DNA of 64,000 bases from Streptomyces sp. MBT53 (GTDB lineage: Bacteria > Actinomycetota > Actinomycetes > Streptomycetales > Streptomycetaceae), in NCBI RefSeq assembly GCF_016654115.1, contig NZ_JAEQAZ010000013.1, positions 25,757 through 89,756 on the forward strand, written 5' to 3'. How positions within the stretch are numbered: position 1 is the first letter of the stretch; each line of letters opens with the position of its first letter. A program made the translations under genes and the position numbers. Positions 16,381-24,523 of this stretch are shown one piece after another. Below the pieces are notes generated by a model. It was given only the letters and a program-made list of their open reading frames with translations, ran no database searches and was not told the origin of the DNA.

Positions 16381-16389
16381 CTCGGACAA

Positions 16390-16946
16390 GATCAGCCCCC
16401 TGGAGTCAGCACCGGACGATGACGAACCGCTTGGCACCTTTCCCTGAACTCGCTGGCAGAGCTCAGAGAGTAGCCAGCCGAACGCACCCTGACTACAAGG
16501 CAGTTCAGACAAGCAGCCCAACTACGCTCCCTGTATGAGCACCGCGCCTGAAGAAGAGCCCGGCCGCGGAGTCGGCACGCCTCGCCTTCGTCAGCCACTG
16601 CACCATCGCCGAACTCACCGTGCCGCTCACCGCGCTGTCGGTCCAGGCCATCGGACAGGTCAGCACCGCGCTCCCGGGGGCCGCGTGACTTCCGGCCGAA
16701 GATCGGCTCCGGCTAATGCCCCTCCTCGCGATGCCGCGAGACATCGTCTGTCTCTGCGCAGGCGTGAAGAGGACCGTCGGAAATCTGATCACAGCGTTCC
16801 GGGTGGACACGACACCGGACGACCGGTAATGGCGCTGCTCTCGCCGTGCGGCTGTTCGCTGTCGCAGAACTCACCGCCCTGATGGGCGTGTTGGCAGCAA
16901 TACCGACGGCTCGAACCCGCTGGTGCGCCAGCTGTCTCGCGTCCGC
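16390..16946. other. Region without a confident gene; possible degraded coding remnants
   Basis: No full gene is supported over about 560 bases. On the plus strand 16538-16687 is open without a good start and encodes a natural-looking peptide containing SHCTIAELTVPLTALSVQA, ended by TGA. It could be the tail of a decayed gene next to the caspase pair. The promoter of the EACC1-caspase operon should lie near 16390-16450. Nothing else is evident. Confidence 0.35.
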
Positions 16947-17624
16947 TCAGGACTTCTCCCGCTCGTGGTACGACCGCCGGGTGTGCTCGGTGTGTTCCCG
17001 CATCAGCAGGCTGGCGCGCAGCTCGTCGCGGGCCGCGATCGCGTCGATCAGGTGACGGTGCTCGATCCAGGACGTCAGGCCGCGCTGCCGTGCCACCGGC
17101 GTGTAGTACCAGCGGACGCGGCGGTCGACCTGCGCGGCGAGTTCGGCGAGGACGGCGTTGCCGGCCAGTTCCATGATCTTCGTGTGGAAGCGGGCGTTCA
17201 TGGCGACGGCGGCGTCCACCTCGTCGGCGTCGACGGCGCGCTCGCCCTCCGCGCACAGCTCTTCCAGGACGGCGATGCCCGCCTTGCCCGCGTTGGCGGC
17301 GGCGAGCCGGGCGGCCTCGGCCTCCAACAGGGTGCGTACGGTGAGGAGTTGGTCGGCCTCCTCCTCCGTCGGCTCGTGCACGAACGCACCCTGCGCGGGC
17401 CGCAGATCGACCCAGCCCTCGGTGTTGAGCCGCTGCAGCGCCTCCCGCACGGGTTGCCGGGACACTCCGAGGTGCCCGGCGAGTTCGCTCTCGACGAGGT
17501 GCTGGCCGGGCCGCAGGGCGCGCGTGGTGATGAGTTCGAGCAGCGCCTCGTAGACACGGTCGCGCAGCGGGCCCGGGCGTTCGAGCTTGGGCACCGCCCC
17601 CTGCGGCAGTCCTTGCGACAACAT
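16947..17624 (-). CDS. GntR family regulator, FCD subfamily
   Basis: Regulator of 225 residues with an N-terminal winged helix (about 20-85; LRPGQHLVESELAGHLGVSR then PVREALQRL) and a C-terminal FCD ligand-binding domain (about 95-220), whose metal-binding residues probably include D and H in NARFHTKI and the late EHRHLIDAI. FCD regulators often sense organic acids. ATG 17624 follows AGGAGGGGGA; an upstream ATG would insert ten residues before that site. It lies inside the oxalate-type island, and palindromic sites at 6947 and 20491 plus half-sites in its own promoter make it the best candidate for island control. Confidence 0.9.
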   Translation of the reverse strand: MLSQGLPQGAVPKLERPGPLRDRVYEALLELITTRALRPGQHLVESELAGHLGVSRQPVREALQRLNTEGWVDLRPAQGAFVHEPTEEEADQLLTVRTLLEAEAARLAAANAGKAGIAVLEELCAEGERAVDADEVDAAVAMNARFHTKIMELAGNAVLAELAAQVDRRVRWYYTPVARQRGLTSWIEHRHLIDAIAARDELRASLLMREHTEHTRRSYHEREKS

Positions 17625-17657
17625 CGCGGTCCCCCTCCTGAGCAACATCGGCATTTT

Positions 17658-17749
17658 GCAGACAGTAGCCAGCAGACAGTGCCTGTACGCGGCCGTACGA
17701 CCAAGTATCGATTGTCTATCGTCTACAGTCTACGGCGCACAGTAGCCAG
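17658..17749. promoter_or_regulatory. ACAGT half-site array upstream of the GntR gene
   Basis: GCAGACAGT occurs at 17658-17666 and 17672-17680. CTACAGT lies at 17723-17729, and ACAGTAGCCAG is repeated at 17662-17672 and 17739-17749. ATTGTCTATC (17711-17720) together with the CTACAGT site resembles, on the opposite strand, the ACTGTAGACAAT of the site at 20491. This is consistent with autoregulation. Confidence 0.45.
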
Positions 17750-17805
17750 AGGGTGCGGGAGTCGACCTCGTCACATCCAAGGTCACACCTGAGCGTGTGC
17801 CCAGG

Positions 17806-18744
17806 TCACGGGCACCGTACGACCTGACCGGCGTACGACAGATTCCCGCCGAAGCCGAACAGCAGGACCGGATCACCGGTGCGGACGGCGCCCTGTTCGA
17901 CGAGCTTCGAGAACGCGAGGGGGATGCTCGCGGCGGAGGTGTTGCCCGATTGGATGACATCGCGGGCGACGACCGCGTTGACGGCGCCGATCTTCTCGGC
18001 GAGGGGCTCGATGATGCGCAGGTTCGCCTGGTGGAGGACGACACCGGCGAGGTCGGCGGGGGTCAGGCCGGCCTTCTCGCAGGCCTTGCGGGCGATGGGC
18101 GGGAGTTGGGTGGTGGCCCAGCGGTAGACGCTCTGGCCCTCCTGCGCGAACCGCGGGGGCGTGCCCTCGATCCGTACCGCGTGGCCCATCTCGGGGACGG
18201 ATCCCCACAGGACCGGTCCGATGCCGGGCTCGTCGGCGGCCTCCACGACGGCGGCGCCCGCTCCGTCGCCGACGAGGACACAGGTCGTACGGTCGCTCCA
18301 GTCGGTGACCTCGGACATCTTGTCGGCGCCGATGACCAGGGCCCGTACGGCCGCTCCCGCGCGGACGGCGTGGTCGGCGGTGGCGAGGGCGTGGGTGAAG
18401 CCGGCGCACACGACGTTGACGTCCATCGCGGCCGGTGAGGGGATGCCGAGGCGGGCGGCGACGCGGGCGGCCATGTTCGGGGAGCGGTCGATGGCCGTGG
18501 AGGTGGCGACGAGGACCAGGTCGATATCCCCGGGCGTCAGGCCGGCCGCGGCCAGCGCCTTGGCGGCGGCGTGCGCGGCCAGCTCGTCGACGGGTTCGTC
18601 GGGTCCGGCGATGTGACGGGTCCGGATGCCCACCCGGGAAGTGATCCACTCGTCACTGGTGTCGACCATGCCCGCCAGGTCCTTGTTGGTGAGTACCTTG
18701 GCGGGCTGGTAGTGGCCGACGGAGGCGATCCGCGTGCCGTTCAT
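17806..18744 (-). CDS. 3-oxoacyl-ACP synthase III (FabH-like)
   Basis: Thiolase-fold ketosynthase III of 312 residues. The catalytic triad is intact: C113 in DVNVVCAGFTHAL, H238 in LHQANLRI and N268 in IQSGNTSAAS. GVGIRTRHI-type residues at about 37-45 and the terminal LLFGFGGNLSYAG match FabH. Such enzymes condense acyl-CoA with malonyl-ACP, or act as acyltransferases in secondary metabolism. A single copy with no acyl carrier protein or ketoreductase nearby makes a housekeeping role unlikely. It lies between the GntR gene and the third transporter on the same strand, but gaps of about 150-180 bp on both sides leave operon membership open. Confidence 0.9.
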   Translation of the reverse strand: MNGTRIASVGHYQPAKVLTNKDLAGMVDTSDEWITSRVGIRTRHIAGPDEPVDELAAHAAAKALAAAGLTPGDIDLVLVATSTAIDRSPNMAARVAARLGIPSPAAMDVNVVCAGFTHALATADHAVRAGAAVRALVIGADKMSEVTDWSDRTTCVLVGDGAGAAVVEAADEPGIGPVLWGSVPEMGHAVRIEGTPPRFAQEGQSVYRWATTQLPPIARKACEKAGLTPADLAGVVLHQANLRIIEPLAEKIGAVNAVVARDVIQSGNTSAASIPLAFSKLVEQGAVRTGDPVLLFGFGGNLSYAGQVVRCP

Positions 18745-18893
18745 GGGTGGTTCCCCTCGTTGCCTTGGGTAGCGGGATCCACCAGTCTTGCCAGTGACTC
18801 GCGGGTACGACGGCAGGTGATGCCACAGGAAACTGCCGTCCGGGTTGTCGGCTTCCGTCAGCCGTCCTGCGGTTGACGGTATGCGCCGAACAT

Positions 18894-19028
18894 TCAGCCG
18901 GTGAACAGCTGCTTCGCCTTGAGGATCAGTTCGTAGAGGCCGTAGACGAGGGGTGCGCCGACCCAGAGCCAGGCGAAGGCGATCAGCGGTCGCCGGTCAG
19001 GCGGACTCTGACTGGTGTCGTTCGACAT
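18894..19028 (-). CDS. MFS transporter small subunit (44 residues)
   Basis: Tiny membrane protein of 44 residues: a polar N-terminus (MSNDTSQSPPDRRP), one hydrophobic span (about 15-35) and a short basic tail. Its ATG at 19028 lies 32 bp inside the 3' end of the upstream transporter gene, in another frame, so it is translationally coupled. Small single-span partners with this layout are known next to OFA-type transporters. It is not proven that it binds the carrier. Confidence 0.75.
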   Translation of the reverse strand: MSNDTSQSPPDRRPLIAFAWLWVGAPLVYGLYELILKAKQLFTG

Positions 19029-20340
19029 CGACGGCCTCCCTCTGGGCGGGGATGTGGTGGCGGGCGTTGACGGGCCGGACGAGTTCGTTGGCGACGAAGC
19101 CGATGACGAGGAGTCCGATCATGATCAGGAAGGAGGTGTCGTAGAGGGAGGCGCCGTGTTTGCCGGCGTCCTTCTGGTGGTCGGCGATCCAGTTCACGAT
19201 CAGCGGTCCGAGGACACCGGCCAGGGACCAGGCAGTGAGGAGCCGGCCGTGGATCGCGCCGACCTGATAGGTCCCGAAGAGGTCCTTCAGGTACGCGGGT
19301 ACGGTCGCGAAGCCGCCGCCGTAGAAGGAGAGGATGACCAGCGCGCACAGGATGAACAGCGGCTTCGAGGAGTCGCCGAACAATGCGATGAGCGCGTACA
19401 TGACCGCGCCGACGCCCAGGTAGACGCGGTAGATGTTCTTGCGGCCGATCAGGTCGGAGGTCGAGGACCAGCCGATGCGGCCCGCCATGTTGGCGGCGGA
19501 GAGCAGTGCGACGAAGCCGGCGGCGGCCGACACCGAGACCGGTGTGGAGGTGTCCGCGAAGAAGTCCGTGATCATCGGGGCGGCCTTCTCCAGGATGCCG
19601 ATGCCCGCGGTCACGTTCATGCACAGGACGACCCACAGGCACCAGAACTGCGGGGTGCGCACGGCGCTGTTGGCCGAGACCTGGACGCCGGTGAGGGCGG
19701 GAGCGCCGGACGAGTTCGCCGGGTCCTGGGAGTTCTCGGTGCGCGGCACCCGTACGAGCAGCACGCCGAGTGTCATGAAGACCGCATACGAAAGACCGAG
19801 TACGAGGAACGTCTGCGCGATGCCGGTGTTGTCGGAGCCGAACGACTTCAGCATCTGGGCCGACCAGGGGGAGGCGATGAGCGCACCGCCGCCGAAGCCC
19901 ATGATGGCAATGCCGGTGGCCATGCCGGGCCGGTCCGGGAACCACTTGATCAGGGTCGAGACCGGTGAGATGTAGCCGATGCCGAGGCCGATGCCGCCGA
20001 CGAAGCCGTAGCCGAGGACGATCAGCCAGAACTGCTTCGTCTCCGCGCCCAGTGCGGAGATCAGAAAGCCGGAGGAGAAGCAGATCAGGGCGACGGTCAT
20101 CGCCCAGCGCGGGCCGTTGCGTTCGACGAGGGTGCCGCCGAACGCGGCCGACAGGCCGAGCATGACGATCGCGAGCTGGAAGGGCAGCGCGCTCTGCGTG
20201 CCGCTGAGGTTCAGTGAGGATTCGAGCGGCGGCTTGAAGACACTCCAGGCGTAGGCCTGGCCGATGGAGAGGTGCACCGAGAGGGCGGCGGGGGGAACCA
20301 GCCAGCGGCTCCACGCCGGGGGTGCTACTGGGGGACTCAT
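18997..20340 (-). CDS. MFS transporter, oxalate/formate antiporter family (third copy)
   Basis: OFA-type MFS protein of 447 residues. It begins SPPVAPPAWSRWLVPPAALS and enters the family motif HLSIGQAYAWSVFKPPLE; GYGFVGGIGLGIGYISPVST and SFYGGGFATVPAYLKDLFG are strong OFA signatures. About 12 membrane segments are seen. It belongs to a different OFA branch from the tandem pair at 12.2-15.0 kb, which have a longer N-terminus. ATG 20340 is chosen because upstream in-frame sequence is antisense to the divergent reductase gene. Its 3' end overlaps the small-subunit gene. The promoter region is shared with the ketopantoate-reductase-like gene. Confidence 0.88.
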   Translation of the reverse strand: MSPPVAPPAWSRWLVPPAALSVHLSIGQAYAWSVFKPPLESSLNLSGTQSALPFQLAIVMLGLSAAFGGTLVERNGPRWAMTVALICFSSGFLISALGAETKQFWLIVLGYGFVGGIGLGIGYISPVSTLIKWFPDRPGMATGIAIMGFGGGALIASPWSAQMLKSFGSDNTGIAQTFLVLGLSYAVFMTLGVLLVRVPRTENSQDPANSSGAPALTGVQVSANSAVRTPQFWCLWVVLCMNVTAGIGILEKAAPMITDFFADTSTPVSVSAAAGFVALLSAANMAGRIGWSSTSDLIGRKNIYRVYLGVGAVMYALIALFGDSSKPLFILCALVILSFYGGGFATVPAYLKDLFGTYQVGAIHGRLLTAWSLAGVLGPLIVNWIADHQKDAGKHGASLYDTSFLIMIGLLVIGFVANELVRPVNARHHIPAQREAVDVERHQSESA

Positions 20341-20490
20341 GATCCCGGACGGTAGGGAGTGGCAAGGGAGTTGAGAAGGCGGCGCGTCGACCGTATGCGA
20401 TGAACGGTATGCAGAGTGCGCCGAACGGTCGCCGCCGGAACGGTCGTTGACGCGACGGTCGCTGTCCGAACCCTTGCCGACCCTCGACTC

Positions 20491-20520
20491 CATACTGTAG
20501 ACAATATTTCGTCGACACTG
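20491..20520. promoter_or_regulatory. Candidate GntR operator, transporter/reductase promoter
   Basis: ACTGTAGACAAT (20494-20505) is a near-palindrome (ACTGT/ACAAT). It is followed by TTTCGTCGACACTG, sharing the TTCGTCGAC core of the perfect palindrome at 6947-6970. It lies in the 270-bp divergent region 20341-20610. Confidence 0.55.
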
Positions 20521-20610
20521 TTCGGCTACCGTCCGCACTGGCCGGACGACAGCCGCAGCAGCTACGGCAGTCACCTCCGCGGTACTCCCTCGACCGAACG
20601 GAGAGTCCCA

Positions 20611-21582
20611 GTGAAAGTCGCAGTCCTCGGCGCCGGTGCGATCGGCGCCTATGTCGGCGCCGCGCTCCACCGTGCGGGCGCCGATGTGCATCTCGTCGCC
20701 CGTGGACCGCATCTCGCGGCCATGAGGCAGCACGGCGTCCAAGTCCTCAGCCCGCGCGGCGACTTCACCGCCCGCGTCCATGCCACCGACGACCCGGCGG
20801 AGATCGGCCCGGTCGACTTCGTCCTGCTCGGTCTGAAGGCCAACTCGTACGCGGCGTGCGGGCCGCTGATCGAGCCGCTGTTGCACGACACCACGGCGGT
20901 GGTGGCGGCCCAGAACGGCATCCCCTGGTGGTACTTCCACGCGCACGGCGGCCCCTACGACGGGCAGCGCATCGAGAGTGTGGACCCGGACGGCGCGGTC
21001 AGTGCGGTGCTCGCGCCGAAGCGGGCCGTCGGCTGTGTCGTCTACGCGGCAACGGAGCTCGCGGGCCCGGGAGTTGTGCGCCATCTCGAAGGCACCCGGT
21101 TCTCGATCGGGGAGCCCGACCGGAGCGTCTCGGTGCGCTGTCTCGCGCTGAGCGAGGCCATGCGGGCCGGCGGGTTGAAGTGCCCGGTCGAGCCGGACCT
21201 GCGCAACGACATCTGGCTCAAGCTGCTCGGCAACATCTCCTTCAACCCGATCAGCGCGCTGGCCCGCGCCACCATGCGGCAGATGTGTCTGCACGGCGGC
21301 ACCCGCAGGGTCATCGAGATCATGATGACCGAGACGCTCTCGGTCGCCGAGGCCCTGGGCTGCGAGGTCGGTGTCTCCATCGAGCGGCGGCTCGCGGGCG
21401 CGGAACGCGTCGGTGACCACCGCACCTCGACGCTCCAGGACCTGGAGCGCGGCAAGCCGCTCGAACTCGACGTACTGCTAGCGGCCGTCGTCGAGTTGGC
21501 GGAGATCACCGGCGTGGAGGTGCCCACCCTGCGCACCGTGCACGCCATCTCGGACCTGCTCGCGCTGAGGAGCGCCGCGTGA
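20611..21582 (+). CDS. Ketopantoate reductase (ApbA/PanE)-like dehydrogenase
   Basis: NADP-dependent 6-phosphogluconate-dehydrogenase-like fold, 323 residues. The Rossmann motif GAGAIGAYVG is at 7-16; the C-terminal helical domain has the family lysine/asparagine region DIWLKLLGNISFNPI. GTG 20611 gives VKVAVLGAGAIG and is preceded by GGAGAG; longer in-frame starts would run through the promoter. True PanE reduces 2-dehydropantoate, but paralogues reduce other 2-oxo acids. Divergence from an oxalate/formate-type carrier suggests a 2-oxo acid such as glyoxylate or tartronate semialdehyde. This is inference. Confidence 0.85.
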   Translation: MKVAVLGAGAIGAYVGAALHRAGADVHLVARGPHLAAMRQHGVQVLSPRGDFTARVHATDDPAEIGPVDFVLLGLKANSYAACGPLIEPLLHDTTAVVAAQNGIPWWYFHAHGGPYDGQRIESVDPDGAVSAVLAPKRAVGCVVYAATELAGPGVVRHLEGTRFSIGEPDRSVSVRCLALSEAMRAGGLKCPVEPDLRNDIWLKLLGNISFNPISALARATMRQMCLHGGTRRVIEIMMTETLSVAEALGCEVGVSIERRLAGAERVGDHRTSTLQDLERGKPLELDVLLAAVVELAEITGVEVPTLRTVHAISDLLALRSAA

Positions 21583-21761
21583 GAGGTGGCATACGAGGAG
21601 ACGCGGGTGGGCCGCGAGCCCACTCCGCACGTGCAGGACAATGAGAGCGTGAGGGTCACCTCGCCGCACGACAACCGGGTGGCCTGCGGCGACTTTCGCG
21701 GCAAGGGCCGTTTCGGCCACCAGCACGTACAGACACGTACAGAACCGGGGCTGATCAGGAC

Positions 21762-22610
21762 ATGGGACGAGTCACGGAACGACGCAAGGTGATCCGGATC
21801 CGCGACGGCGCGGTCTCCAGCCGTCCGGACACGCTCGTCGCCGAGGAGCCCCTGGAGATCAGGCTCAACGGCAAACCCCTCGCGATCACCATGCGGACGC
21901 CGGGCGACGACTTCGCGCTCGCGGCCGGGTTCCTGGTCAGCGAAGGTGTACTGGCGACTGCATACGATCTGCGGAACATCGTCTACTGCGCGGGGGCGAC
22001 GGTCGACGGCACGAACACGTACAACGTCGTCGATGTACGCACCGCCCCGGACGTGGTGATTCCGGACATCACGCTGGAGCGGAACGTGTATACGACGTCG
22101 TCGTGCGGTCTGTGCGGCAAGGCGAGCCTGGACGCGGTCCGTACGACGACCCGCTGGCCGATCGCCGACACTCCCCCGGTCCGTGTCGAGCCCGCGCTGC
22201 TCGCGAGCCTCCCCGACCGGCTGCGCGCGGCCCAGCGGGTCTTCGACCGGACCGGGGGTCTGCACGCGGCGGCCCTGTTCAGCGAGGAGGGCGAGCTGCT
22301 GGACGTACGGGAGGACGTGGGCCGGCACAACGCGGTCGACAAGCTGGTCGGCCGTGCCCTGCAGAACGGCGACCTGCCGCTGTCCCGGGTGATCCTGCTC
22401 GTCTCCGGCCGGGCCTCCTTCGAGCTGGCGCAGAAGGCCGTGATGGCCGGGATCCCGGTGCTGGCGGCGGTGTCGGCGCCCTCGTCGCTGGCCGTGGACC
22501 TGGCGGCGGAGACGGGTCTGACACTGGTGGGCTTCCTGCGGGGCAGCAACATGAACGTGTACGCGGGCGAGGACCGTATCGCCCTGACGGCCGCGGCCAC
22601 CCAGGGCTGA
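21762..22610 (+). CDS. fdhD: Formate dehydrogenase accessory sulfurtransferase FdhD
   Basis: FdhD, 282 residues, passes sulfur from cysteine desulfurase to the bis-MGD cofactor of formate dehydrogenase. The sulfur-carrying C115 and C118 are in SSCGLCGKAS; MRTPGDDFALAAGFLVSEG at 44-62 and DVGRHNAVDKL are family signatures, and the C-terminal GRASFELAQKA and RGSNMNVY segments are intact. No formate dehydrogenase gene is in the window, so the client enzyme is elsewhere. Formate is the end product of the neighbouring oxalate-type pathway, which explains its place here. It lies 179 bp past the reductase gene and may have its own promoter. Confidence 0.93.
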   Translation: MGRVTERRKVIRIRDGAVSSRPDTLVAEEPLEIRLNGKPLAITMRTPGDDFALAAGFLVSEGVLATAYDLRNIVYCAGATVDGTNTYNVVDVRTAPDVVIPDITLERNVYTTSSCGLCGKASLDAVRTTTRWPIADTPPVRVEPALLASLPDRLRAAQRVFDRTGGLHAAALFSEEGELLDVREDVGRHNAVDKLVGRALQNGDLPLSRVILLVSGRASFELAQKAVMAGIPVLAAVSAPSSLAVDLAAETGLTLVGFLRGSNMNVYAGEDRIALTAAATQG

Positions 22611-22632
22611 CGCCCTCGTCCCGCGGCACGGC

Positions 22633-22683
22633 GGCGGGGCCCCGGCCGGCGGGGAGCGCCCCCTGCGCCGCAGGGGCCCCGCC
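22633..22683. terminator. Terminator between fdhD and a LysR gene
   Basis: GGCGGGGCCCC (22633-22643) and GGGGCCCCGCC (22673-22683) are exact inverted repeats between convergent genes; the right arm abuts the LysR stop. An inner GC-rich dyad strengthens the structure. Confidence 0.65.
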
Positions 22684-23544
22684 TCAGTCCAGCCCTTCCG
22701 CGCCCGGCCCCTCCGATCCCTGCCCTTCCAATCCCTGGGCGGCCCGTACGAACGCCGTGACGAGGGGTGAGCGGCGGGCCGTCTCCCAGGCGAGGATCAC
22801 CTCGTCGGGTTCGGCGTCGGTGACGGGGACGTAGGTGATGTCGGGGCGGGAGTACTGCTCGGCGACGGAGACCGGGACGAGGGTGATGCCCGCTCCGGAG
22901 GCGACGTTCTCGAACTTCTCCTCGATGCTGCGGATCGGTACGTCGTCGGGGTCGGGGTTCGGGTTGAGGTAGCGCAGCCAGGTCTCGCCGTCGAGGTCGG
23001 CCAGGACGAGGTCCGGTTTGCCGGCGAGCCGGTGGTCGGCGGGGAGCATCGCCACCCGGGTCTCGGTGAACAGCGGGAGCAGGGTGAGGCCCTGTTCGCG
23101 GATGGGGCGGCGCAGGTAGGCGAGGTCGACGGTGCCGTCGAGGATCAGCTGTTCCTGGTCGTCCCATTCGACCCGCCGGGCCTTGACCTCGGCCTCGGGA
23201 CGGGCGGCGCCGAAGGCGCGCAGCGTAGGGGTGATCACGACACCGGCACGGAAGCCGACGACGAGGCGGTGCGGCCCGTGAGCGGCGCGCTGCACCCGGC
23301 GGCGAGCGGCGTTCGCGGAGGCGAGCAACGTCCGTCCGTCGTCGAGGAGTTGGCGTCCCGCCGCCGTCAAGGTCACGCCGTGGCTGTCACGTTCGAAGAG
23401 AGTGGCGTCCAGGTCCTTTTCCAGGGCCCGGATCTGACGGCTCAACACCGGCTGCGCGATGTGAAGTTGTTCGGCCGCGCGCCCGAAGTGGAGCAGTTCG
23501 GCCACCGCCACGAAGTAGCGGACCTTCCGCAGGTCGAGATCCAT
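22684..23544 (-). CDS. LysR family transcriptional regulator
   Basis: LysR-type regulator of 286 residues. The N-terminal winged helix (about 1-60) shows LLHFGRAAEQLHIAQPVLSR and the helix IRALEKDLDATLFERD; a periplasmic-binding-like effector domain follows (about 90-285). ATG 23544 (MDLDLRKVRYF) is used; the frame extends three codons further upstream. It is divergent from the SDR-like gene at 23709 across 164 bp, so that gene is its probable target. The C-terminus is a low-complexity G/E/Q tail. The effector is unknown. Confidence 0.92.
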   Translation of the reverse strand: MDLDLRKVRYFVAVAELLHFGRAAEQLHIAQPVLSRQIRALEKDLDATLFERDSHGVTLTAAGRQLLDDGRTLLASANAARRRVQRAAHGPHRLVVGFRAGVVITPTLRAFGAARPEAEVKARRVEWDDQEQLILDGTVDLAYLRRPIREQGLTLLPLFTETRVAMLPADHRLAGKPDLVLADLDGETWLRYLNPNPDPDDVPIRSIEEKFENVASGAGITLVPVSVAEQYSRPDITYVPVTDAEPDEVILAWETARRSPLVTAFVRAAQGLEGQGSEGPGAEGLD

Positions 23545-23708
23545 GGGTGCCACCGCCTCCCTGCCGTTCCCGTTGCCAGTGCTGTTGCCGGTGCTGTCGC
23601 CGTCGGCGATGCCTTCAGGGTATCGCCGACGCCGAAAGAGGTCTTGGACGGCGAGGCGGCCGCCACCGCAGGCTGGACGACGTCACAGCAACACGAAAGG
23701 GGCAGGTC

Positions 23709-24428
23709 ATGGGAGTGCGAGGACAGCGGATCGTCGTCATCGGCGGTACGGCGGGCATCGGGCTCGCGGTCGCGGAGGCGGCCGGGCGGGAGGGCGCCCG
23801 GGTGGTGGTCGCCTCGCGTCGGCAGGAGAGCGTGGACGCGGCGCTGAAGCGGCTCCCCGAGGACGCGGAGGGCCGGGTGCTCGACGCGAGCGACGAGAGC
23901 GCCGTAAGGGACTTCTTCGCCGGGCTCGGCGGCTACGACCACCTGGTGTACACGGCGGGTGAGGCGCTGCTGATGGAGAGCGTGGCGGAGTCCGACCTCG
24001 GGCGGTCCCGGGCGTTCCTGGACACCCGGTTGTGGGGTGCGTACACGGCGGTGAAGTACGGTGCCGGGTCGATCCGGGAGGGCGGTTCGGTGGTGCTGAC
24101 CACGGGGACCGCCGGGCGCAGGCCGCTGCCCGGTACGTCCGTCGCCGCCGCGCTGTGCGGGGCGATGGAGTCGCTGACCCGGGCGCTGGCCCTGGAGTTG
24201 GCGCCGCTGCGGGTCAACGTGGTCGCGCCCGGTCTCGTCCGCACGGAGTTGTGGCGGGAGTTGCCCGACGACGACCGGGACGGACTGTTCGCGTCCGTCG
24301 CCGGGTCGCTCCCGGTCGGCCGGATCGGTGAGCCGGCCGATGTCGCCGAGGCGTATCTGTATCTGATGCGCGGTGGCTACAGCACCGGTTCGACGGTGGT
24401 CGTGGACGGCGGCACCCTCCTCGTCTGA
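23709..24428 (+). CDS. Short-chain dehydrogenase-like protein lacking the Tyr/Lys pair
   Basis: Rossmann-fold SDR of 239 residues with the cofactor motif GGTAGIG at 12-18 and the late RVNVVAPGLVRTELW. The catalytic YxxxK is absent: aligned positions are A146 and C150 in TSVAAALCGAMESLTR. Actinobacterial SDR subfamilies with this replacement exist; they may use other residues or have a binding role. ATG 23709 follows AAAGGGGCAGGTC. It is divergent from a LysR gene that probably controls it. The substrate is unknown. Confidence 0.85.
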   Translation: MGVRGQRIVVIGGTAGIGLAVAEAAGREGARVVVASRRQESVDAALKRLPEDAEGRVLDASDESAVRDFFAGLGGYDHLVYTAGEALLMESVAESDLGRSRAFLDTRLWGAYTAVKYGAGSIREGGSVVLTTGTAGRRPLPGTSVAAALCGAMESLTRALALELAPLRVNVVAPGLVRTELWRELPDDDRDGLFASVAGSLPVGRIGEPADVAEAYLYLMRGGYSTGSTVVVDGGTLLV

Positions 24429-24451
24429 CGGCCGGGCCCCACTTCTCAACT

Positions 24452-24523
24452 GCCTTGAGTCCAGGGCGTGTCAGCCTCTCGTCGGCCGCCTTGCGCTCAG
24501 GGCGTGTCAGCCTCCCGGCGTGA
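24452..24523. repeat. 36-bp tandem duplication across the isochorismatase stop codon
   Basis: Two 36-bp units start at 24452 and 24488 and share CAGGGCGTGTCAGCCTC exactly. The second contains the isochorismatase-like stop (24507-24509) and last codons; the first repeats them beyond the stop. Confidence 0.8.
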
